Source: Deltaproteobacteria bacterium
GTDB taxonomy: Bacteria > Desulfobacterota > Binatia > Binatales > Binataceae
Direction: 5' to 3'
NCBI GenBank assembly: GCA_027403435.1
Contig: DAHZDR010000395.1
Location: 1-6,179 of the forward strand
DNA: 6,179 bases
In this document: in pieces, positions 1 through 5,277 of the stretch
Layout: each line of letters begins with the position of its first letter
Position numbering within the stretch: the first letter of the stretch is position 1
Made by a program: the position numbers and the translations under genes
The notes under the pieces: model-generated
Told to the model about the DNA's origin: nothing
The model's database searches: none
What the model saw: the letters and a program-made list of their open reading frames with translations, nothing else

Positions 1-534
1 GTTCTCGAACACCGCGCGGCCTTTGATCAGGTCGTCAACGACGGTTATGCCCTCGCGCGGCGAACGGAAACGAATCGTGTAATCGCGGCCGGCGCGCTTG
101 TCGGGCAAGTCGATTTTCGCCAGCTCCGCCGCCGGCGTGCGATCGCGGCAGCGGCCGTCGTAGCCGGGCTTGCGATGCTCCCGTTCGGCCTGCTTGCGCA
201 TCGCGTCGAGTTCCGCCACCGTGCAATGGCACGGATAGGCCTTGCCCTCGCGCAGCAGCTTGAGCGCGCTTTCGCGATAACGATCGAAACGGTTGGACTG
301 AAAGTACCGCGCGGCGGGCGGACCCTCGTCCCAATCGACGCCGAGCCATTTGAGGCTCTCCAGAATTTCGTCGAGCGATTCCCTGGTGGATCGTTCGCGA
401 TCGGTGTCGTCGATGCGCAAAACGAACGCGCCGCCGTTATGCCGCGCGAACAGGTAGGCGAACAATCCCGAACGAACGTTGCCGATATGCAGCGCGCCGG
501 TGGGACTCGGCGCGTAACGGGTGCGGACGGTCAC
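1..534 (-). CDS. gltX: Glutamyl-tRNA synthetase, N-terminal part (cut by window edge)
   Basis: This class I aminoacyl-tRNA synthetase joins glutamate to tRNA-Glu with ATP in the cytoplasm. I translated 178 codons by hand. The opening YAPSPTGALHIGN (residues 7-19) is the family's nucleotide-binding signature, with HIGN as its HIGH-type motif. It is followed by LRIDDTDRERS (39-49) and WDEGP (68-72). C102-x-C104 and C129-x-D131 mark the zinc-binding insert; E. coli GluRS has His at the fourth site, here Asp. The KMSKS loop and the anticodon-binding domain lie beyond the left edge, since the usual length is about 470 residues. The start is GTG at 534-532, chosen because it gives the family N-terminus MTVRTRYAPSPTG exactly. 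It sits 4 nt after the guaA stop with only a weak GGGA upstream, so translation is probably coupled to guaA. Whether the enzyme also charges tRNA-Gln cannot be judged from this part. Confidence 0.96.
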   Translation of the reverse strand, partial: MTVRTRYAPSPTGALHIGNVRSGLFAYLFARHNGGAFVLRIDDTDRERSTRESLDEILESLKWLGVDWDEGPPAARYFQSNRFDRYRESALKLLREGKAYPCHCTVAELDAMRKQAEREHRKPGYDGRCRDRTPAAELAKIDLPDKRAGRDYTIRFRSPREGITVVDDLIKGRAVFEN

Positions 535-538
535 GATT

Positions 539-2071
539 TCATTCCCATTCGATAGTTGCCGGCGGCTTCGAGGTGATGTCGTACACGACCCGGTTGACGC
601 CGCGCGTTTCGTTGGTGATACGGCTGGAAAGACGCGCCAGAAAATCCGGATCGAGGCGCGCCCAGTCGGCGGTCATGCCGTCCTGCGATTCGACCGCGCG
701 AAGCGCAATCACGCTTTCGTAGCTGCGTCCGTCGCCCATCACGCCGACCGTTTTCAGCGGCAACAGCACGCCGAACGCCTGCCACAGGCGCCGGCCCAGG
801 CCGGCGGCGGCGATCTCCTCGATCACGATCGCGTCGGCCCGGCGCAACAGTTCCAGCCGCTCGCGCGTCACTTCGCCAACGATTCGCACCGCCAGGCCCG
901 GACCGGGAAACGGCTCGCGATCGACCGCGTCGGAACCCAGCCCGAGTTCGCGTCCGGCCGCGCGCACCTCGTCTTTGAACAATTCGCGCAGCGGCTCGAT
1001 CAGCTCCAGCCGCATCCGCTCCGGCAACCCGCCGACGTTGTGATGGCTCTTGATGGTGGCCGACGGACCCTTGAACGAGACCGACTCGATCACGTCCGGA
1101 TAAAGCGTGCCCTGCCCCAAAAACCGCGCGCCGCCAATCGCGGCGGCCTCGCGCTCGAACACGTCGATAAAGGCGTGCCCGATGATGCGGCGCTTCTGTT
1201 CCGGATCGAGCACGCCGGCCAGTCGTTCCAGAAAAAGATCGGCGGCGTCGGCGATGCGCAGCGGGATGCCCAGCTCGCCCGCGAACGTGCGCTCCATCCG
1301 CGCGCGCTCGCCAGCGCGCAGCAGGCCGGTATCGACAAAGACGCAGCGCAGCCGATCGCCAATCGCGCGATGGATCAACGCGGCCGCGACCGACGAATCG
1401 ACGCCGCCCGACAGCGCCATCAGCACCCGGTCGCGCGGACCGACGCGGTTGCGGATTTCGGCAAGTTTGGTCTCGACGAACCCGGCCATCGTCCAGTCGC
1501 CCGCCTCGCCGCAGATTCCGAGCACGAAATTGCGCAGGATTTGCGCGCCGTTGGGAGTATGCGCGACTTCCGGATGGAACTGGATGCCGCGCAACCGGCC
1601 GTCGCGCGAACGCACGGCGGCGTAAGGCGAATTGTCGGTATGCGCGATCGGGCAGAGCTCCGCCGGAATCCGCTCGACGCGATCGCCATGCGACATCCAG
1701 ACCCGCTGTTCGCGCGCCTCGAGTCCGGCGAACAACGGATCGTTTTCGTCGATCGTAAGCGTCGCCGGTCCGTACTCGCGCGCCGCCGCGCCCGCGCTAT
1801 GAGCGCCCAGATGCCGCGCGATCACGTACATGCCGTAGCAGATTCCCAGCACCGGACAGCCGAGGCCGAGCGCTTCGTCCGCGATATCGGGCGCGCCGGT
1901 TTCGTAAAGGCTGGCCGGTCCGCCGGAAAGGATAATTCCCCGCGGCTGGAGCGCGCGGATTTTTTCGACCGGCAGATGGTACGGATGAATTTCGCTGTAC
2001 GCGCGCGCTTCGCGCACCCGGCGCGCGATTAGCTGAGTGTATTGACTGCCGAAATCGAGAATCAGGATCAC
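539..2071 (-). CDS. guaA: GMP synthase (glutamine-hydrolysing), full length
   Basis: The enzyme converts XMP, ATP and glutamine to GMP, the last step of de novo guanine nucleotide synthesis, in the cytoplasm. The product is 510 residues, close to E. coli's 525. The N-terminal class I glutamine amidotransferase domain (about 1-190) opens with ILILDFGSQYTQL. It has the nucleophile Cys78 in GICYG and the partners His166 and Glu168 in QFHPEV. The ATP pyrophosphatase domain (about 200-385) carries SGGVDSS (221-227) and LGQGTLYPD (318-326). The C-terminal dimerisation domain has FPGPGLAVR (388-396) and ends with the family's usual KPPATIEWE. No key residue is missing. The start is GTG at 2071-2069: it begins right at the conserved strand, and AAGG at 2084-2081 lies 9 nt upstream as a partial ribosome binding site. 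The gene follows the one sizeable gap in the window and runs tightly into gltX, so these two may form their own transcription unit. Confidence 0.98.
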   Translation of the reverse strand: MILILDFGSQYTQLIARRVREARAYSEIHPYHLPVEKIRALQPRGIILSGGPASLYETGAPDIADEALGLGCPVLGICYGMYVIARHLGAHSAGAAAREYGPATLTIDENDPLFAGLEAREQRVWMSHGDRVERIPAELCPIAHTDNSPYAAVRSRDGRLRGIQFHPEVAHTPNGAQILRNFVLGICGEAGDWTMAGFVETKLAEIRNRVGPRDRVLMALSGGVDSSVAAALIHRAIGDRLRCVFVDTGLLRAGERARMERTFAGELGIPLRIADAADLFLERLAGVLDPEQKRRIIGHAFIDVFEREAAAIGGARFLGQGTLYPDVIESVSFKGPSATIKSHHNVGGLPERMRLELIEPLRELFKDEVRAAGRELGLGSDAVDREPFPGPGLAVRIVGEVTRERLELLRRADAIVIEEIAAAGLGRRLWQAFGVLLPLKTVGVMGDGRSYESVIALRAVESQDGMTADWARLDPDFLARLSSRITNETRGVNRVVYDITSKPPATIEWE

Positions 2072-2080
2072 GAGGCTTGG

Positions 2081-2084
2081 CCTT
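2081..2084 (-). promoter_or_regulatory. Weak ribosome binding site of guaA
   Basis: AAGG on the minus strand lies 9 nt before the GTG start of guaA. It is a partial Shine-Dalgarno match and the only purine-rich stretch close to that start, so it supports the GTG chosen. Confidence 0.5.
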
Positions 2085-2092
2085 GCCCGATA

Positions 2093-2121
2093 AATATAGC
2101 CGACGCGCGCCCACCGGCGAA
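2093..2121 (-). promoter_or_regulatory. Possible sigma-70-type promoter for guaA-gltX
   Basis: On the minus strand, TATATT (2098-2093) matches the -10 consensus TATAAT at five of six bases. TTCGCC (2121-2116), 17 nt upstream, matches TTGACA at only three of six. Transcription would begin near 2087, giving a leader of about 15 nt with the AAGG site inside it. The AT-rich hexamer stands out in very GC-rich surroundings and lies in the only sizeable intergenic gap. The weak -35 means this is a candidate only; guaA could instead be transcribed by read-through from der. Confidence 0.35.
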
Positions 2122-2145
2122 ATCTCCGGCGGAAGCGCCATCAAC

Positions 2146-2163
2146 AGATTCGATAGATTCGAT
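2146..2163. repeat. Perfect 9-bp tandem direct repeat in the der-guaA gap
   Basis: Two adjacent identical copies of AGATTCGAT (+ strand) occupy 2146-2154 and 2155-2163, just after the der stop codon and upstream of the possible guaA promoter. They could be a paired protein-binding site or a simple slippage duplication. I do not recognise a known operator. Confidence 0.6.
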
Positions 2164-2172
2164 CCGCAATCG

Positions 2173-3630
2173 TTACCGCTCGCGCGAAGGCCGCGGCCGC
2201 GAACCGGCCGCCGCGGCGCCGGCGGCGCGATCGCGCGACTCGGTCCAGGAGCGCCCCGTGCGGCGGAATTCCAGACGCAGCGGCGTGCCGGCGTTTTCGA
2301 GTTCGAGCGCGGCGCGGAAACGATTTTCGAGAAAGCGCACGTAATGAACCGGAATATCGCGTTCGAGATTGGTGAAAAAAGTGAAACGTGGCGGGGCGCT
2401 GCCGGTCTGCGTCACGTACATCAGGCGCAGCCGCCGCCGGCCGACCAGCGGCGGATCGGTCGCGGCCAGCGTTTCCGCCAGCACCCGGTTCAGATGGGCC
2501 GTCTGAAAGCTCGCATGCCACGCGTCGCCGGCGCGCGCCGTCGCCGGAATCAGCCGCTCGACGCCATCCCCGGTAACCGCGCTCGTAAACAGCATCGGCG
2601 CGTATTCCAGAAACGGATGGCGATCATAGGCGTCGCGCACGAAGACCGGGGCGCGCTTGCCGGCGCGCGCCGCAACGTCCCATTTGTTGCACACGATCAC
2701 CATTGCGCGGTCGTGGTTCTCGACCACCCGCGCCAGCCGCGCGTCCTGATCGGTAACGCCCTCGGCGGCGTCGATGACCAGGATCAGCACCTCGGCGCGG
2801 CGAATCGTTTCGATTGCGCGGCCGGCCGAAAACTGTTCGAGACCGCCCTCGATCCGCGTCGGCCGGCGAATTCCGGCGGTATCCATCAGCAGGAGGTCGC
2901 GCCCGCCCGCGTTCAGCCGCAGGTCCACCGGATCGCGCGTGGTGCCCGGGCGATCGTCCACGATCGAGCGATCGAAACCGGCCAGCCGATTGAGCAGCGA
3001 CGACTTGCCGACGTTGGGCCGCCCGATCAGCGCGACCCGCAAATCCGGACGGGTCTGCGGCGCCGCGGCATGCGCGGGCAGCCGCGCCACGATCGCGTCG
3101 AGCAGTTGCTCCACGCCCAGCCCGTGCGCGGCGGAGACGGCGACCACCTCGGCGGCGCCCAGCGCATAGGCTTCGGCCGCGGCGCCCTCCTGTCCGTGAT
3201 TATCGATTTTGTTGACCGCGACCAGCGTTGGCCGGCCGGTTTCGCGCACCAGCGCGAGCGCCTCCGCGTCGGCGCTAATCACCCCGCCCCGGCCGTCAAT
3301 CACAAACACCACCACGTCGGCCGCCGCCACCGCGCGCAGCGCCTCGGCGACCGCGCGTTCGGTTACGGGCCGCGCCGCGTAAAGTTCCAGACCGCCGCTA
3401 TCGACAACGACGAATTCGCGGTCGTTATGGGTCGCGCGGCCGAGATTGAGATCGCGCGTGGTGCCGGCGATCGGGCTGACGATCGCGCGGCCGCGCCCGA
3501 CGATCCGGTTGAACAGAGTGGATTTGCCAACGTTGACGCGGCCGACGAGCGCCACCACCGGCAGGCCCGCGGCGGCCTGTGCGACGATCCGCGAGGCTTC
3601 GGCGGCGGTTGTTTTGCTCGCACGCGCCAT
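2173..3630 (-). CDS. der: Ribosome assembly GTPase Der (EngA), tandem G domains
   Basis: Der is a GTPase with two G domains that acts in late 50S subunit maturation. The product is 485 residues, within the family range. G domain 1 has a P-loop GRVNVGKST (30-38), GTTRD (56-60), DSGG (77-80) and NKID (140-143). G domain 2 has GRPNVGKSS (203-211), GTTRD (229-233), DTAG (250-253) and NKWD (315-318). The KH-like domain follows (about 360-458), with the typical YVRFLENRFR (430-439). The first P-loop has Val where Pro is usual, while the second is standard. About 22 residues precede the first G domain, a little more than usual, and the C-terminus is an Ala/Arg-rich tail (about 459-485), probably disordered. 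The ATG start at 3630-3628 follows the era stop after 2 nt, which argues for coupling and for the longer N-terminus. The only nearby alternatives are GTG codons at residues 25-26, which would begin right at the first strand. The stop is TAA. Confidence 0.98.
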   Translation of the reverse strand: MARASKTTAAEASRIVAQAAAGLPVVALVGRVNVGKSTLFNRIVGRGRAIVSPIAGTTRDLNLGRATHNDREFVVVDSGGLELYAARPVTERAVAEALRAVAAADVVVFVIDGRGGVISADAEALALVRETGRPTLVAVNKIDNHGQEGAAAEAYALGAAEVVAVSAAHGLGVEQLLDAIVARLPAHAAAPQTRPDLRVALIGRPNVGKSSLLNRLAGFDRSIVDDRPGTTRDPVDLRLNAGGRDLLLMDTAGIRRPTRIEGGLEQFSAGRAIETIRRAEVLILVIDAAEGVTDQDARLARVVENHDRAMVIVCNKWDVAARAGKRAPVFVRDAYDRHPFLEYAPMLFTSAVTGDGVERLIPATARAGDAWHASFQTAHLNRVLAETLAATDPPLVGRRRLRLMYVTQTGSAPPRFTFFTNLERDIPVHYVRFLENRFRAALELENAGTPLRLEFRRTGRSWTESRDRAAGAAAAGSRPRPSRER

Positions 3631-3632
3631 AT

Positions 3633-4529
3633 TCAGAGCCCCAGTTCCTTGAGTTTGCGTGGATCGGAGGTCCAGTTTTTCTCAACTTTTACATGAAGTT
3701 CGAGAAAGACCCGGCGGCCGAGCATGTCCTCCAACTCCAGCCGCGCCGCCGTGCCGATCGCCTTGAGCTGGCGTCCGGCGGCGCCAATCACCATCCCTTT
3801 ATGCGACTCCCGTTCGACGATGATTAAGGCGTGGATTTTCGTCAGATTGCGCTCTGGTTCATCGATGAACTCCTCGACCCGCGCCGCGGTCGAAAACGGA
3901 ATCTCTTCGCGCATCGCGAGGAAAATCTTTTCGCGCACCAGCTCTTCCGCAAGCATCCGTTCGGTCTGATCGGTGTATTCGTCGCCCGGCATCAGCGGCG
4001 GACCCACCGGCAGCATCGCGGCGACGACCCGCGCGAGTTCGCCGATATTATCGTCCTTGAGCGCGCTCACCGGCACGATCTCCGCCGCCGGAATCAGCGC
4101 GTGAACCGCCGCTATCAGCGGCATCAGCCGCTCCCGCCCAACCAAATCGATTTTGTTGATCGCGGCCACGACGGGCCGGCCCAACGCCGCGACGTTATCC
4201 AGCAACGCGCGATCCTCGCCGCCCAGCGGGGCGTTGGCCGCAAGCACCGCGACCAGCGCCTCGCCCTCGGCCAGGCAGCGGCGCGCCGTCTCGACCATCC
4301 GGCGGCTCATCTCGCCACGCGGCTGATGCAAGCCGGGCGTGTCGATCAGAATGATCTGCGCCCGCTCGTCGGTGCGGATGCCGACGATCCGCCGGCGCGT
4401 GGTTTGCGGCCGCGGCGTGACCGCGGCGACCTTGTGGCCGACCAAGCGGTTGAGCAGCGTCGATTTGCCAACGTTGGTCCGGCCCGCCAGCGTGACGAAG
4501 CCCGTGCGATAATCGTTAACCGTGTCCAA
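3633..4529 (-). CDS. era: GTPase Era, 30S subunit assembly
   Basis: Era binds the 3' end of 16S rRNA and couples GTP hydrolysis to 30S maturation. The product is 298 residues, the usual size. The G domain shows the P-loop GRTNVGKST (16-24), the switch region PQTTRRRIVGI (41-51), DTPG (63-66), NKID (125-128) and SALKDDNI (155-162). The KH RNA-binding domain (about 205-290) contains ERESHKGMVIG, then GAAG at 249-252, then VFLELHVKVEKNW (274-286). Two oddities: Thr18 replaces the usual P-loop Pro, and the GxxG loop is GAAG with no basic residue. The start is TTG at 4529-4527. It gives MDTVNDYRTGFVTLAG, which aligns with the E. coli N-terminus, and AGGAG lies 4 nt before it. It overlaps the rnc stop by 14 nt, an rnc-era arrangement common in bacteria that points to translational coupling. 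Its TGA lies 2 nt before the der ATG. Confidence 0.98.
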   Translation of the reverse strand: MDTVNDYRTGFVTLAGRTNVGKSTLLNRLVGHKVAAVTPRPQTTRRRIVGIRTDERAQIILIDTPGLHQPRGEMSRRMVETARRCLAEGEALVAVLAANAPLGGEDRALLDNVAALGRPVVAAINKIDLVGRERLMPLIAAVHALIPAAEIVPVSALKDDNIGELARVVAAMLPVGPPLMPGDEYTDQTERMLAEELVREKIFLAMREEIPFSTAARVEEFIDEPERNLTKIHALIIVERESHKGMVIGAAGRQLKAIGTAARLELEDMLGRRVFLELHVKVEKNWTSDPRKLKELGL

Positions 4530-5277
4530 CTCGCTCCTGGGTCAACTGGCCGATCGCGGCGCGCGCCGCCGCCTGCTCGCTTTGCTTCTTGCTGCCGCCC
4601 TCGCCGAGACCGAGGTCGCGGCCGGCAATGCGGATTCGGGTGGTGAAACGCTTGGCATGGTCGGGACCGCGCGTCGCCACCAGTTCGTACACGGGCTGGG
4701 TGCGGAACTGGCGATAGGCGATCTCCTGCAACTCGGTTTTATAGTCGCGTTCGGCGGCCGGTCCGCCGATCTCGCCGGCGAACAGCCGTTCGACCACGCC
4801 TTGCGCCGCCGCCAGCCCGCCGTCGATATAAATCGCGCCGATCACCGCCTCGAACGCGGCGGCCAGAATCGAAGTCTTGTCGCGTCCGCCGCTTTTTTCC
4901 TCGCCCTTGCCCAATCTGAGCCGCGCGCCGAGCTCGATTTCATTGGCCTTGAGCGCGAGGGTGCGGCCGTTGACGATCGACGCGCGCTCCTTGGACAGCG
5001 CGCCCTCCTTCGCCTCCGGAAACCGCCGCATCAGCAGGTCCGCGATCGCCAGATCCAGCACCGCGTCGCCGAGAAATTCGAGCCGCTCATAATTGGGCTC
5101 GGTCGGCGGCGCGGCGCTCGGATGGGTCAGCGCGGTCACCAGCAAATCCGGCTGGCGGAATGCGTGGCCGAGGGTCCGTTCGAGGTCGGCGGCGCCGCGA
5201 TCGCGCTCCGCGGGCCGTTCAGATCCTGGCGACTTCAGGCGCCGGAACAATCCGGCCAACCACTTGCGCGCCCTCAA
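4516..5277 (-). CDS. rnc: Ribonuclease III
   Basis: RNase III cuts double-stranded RNA, including the precursor of 16S and 23S rRNA. With the TTG start chosen, the product is 253 residues. The nuclease domain (about 31-170) carries the signature ERLEFLGDAVLDL (64-76), with metal-site candidates Glu64, Glu67 and Asp71. It also has SKERASIVN (95-103) and EAVIGAIYIDGG (143-154) with Glu143. A double-stranded RNA-binding domain (about 178-246) has YKTELQE and GGSKKQSEQAAARAAI. The odd point is SILAAAFEAVIG, where most family members have SILAD. Ala140 sits where E. coli has Asp114, a catalytic-site residue. The start is uncertain because no ATG or GTG lies in the right place. TTG at 5277 is preceded by GGAGGG, and TTG at 5259 (247 aa) or 5250 (244 aa) are alternatives. 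The open frame continues to 5586, but that part covers mtaB and does not look like this family. The gene overlaps mtaB and era, so no leader exists for the known E. coli-type autoregulation. Confidence 0.95.
   Translation of the reverse strand: MRARKWLAGLFRRLKSPGSERPAERDRGAADLERTLGHAFRQPDLLVTALTHPSAAPPTEPNYERLEFLGDAVLDLAIADLLMRRFPEAKEGALSKERASIVNGRTLALKANEIELGARLRLGKGEEKSGGRDKTSILAAAFEAVIGAIYIDGGLAAAQGVVERLFAGEIGGPAAERDYKTELQEIAYRQFRTQPVYELVATRGPDHAKRFTTRIRIAGRDLGLGEGGSKKQSEQAAARAAIGQLTQERVGHG
4534..4538 (-). promoter_or_regulatory. Ribosome binding site of era, inside rnc
   Basis: AGGAG on the minus strand lies 4 nt before the TTG at 4529, within the last codons of rnc. It is the strongest Shine-Dalgarno match near this point. 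It decides the TTG start, since no ATG or GTG precedes the P-loop in frame. The spacing is slightly short. Confidence 0.75.

Noticed and set aside
521..2032. Long plus-strand open frame (503 codons) opposite guaA
   Set aside because: It lies wholly antisense to a clearly conserved guaA, has no recognisable motif, and is typical of stop-poor reverse frames in GC-rich genes.
2111..2132. Possible hairpin (CCGG paired with CCGG) in the der-guaA gap as a terminator
   Set aside because: The stem is only 4 bp and no T-run follows on the minus strand, so a rho-independent terminator is not supported.
3556..3558. Internal GTG as the der start (residue 25)
   Set aside because: It would begin directly at the first beta strand, whereas the ATG lies 2 nt after the era stop in a coupled arrangement. 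The ATG is preferred, though not proven.
2077..3696. Long plus-strand open frame (539 codons) opposite der
   Set aside because: It mirrors the der coding sequence, has Arg/Gln/His-rich content with no domain I recognise, and runs past the gene end only by chance.
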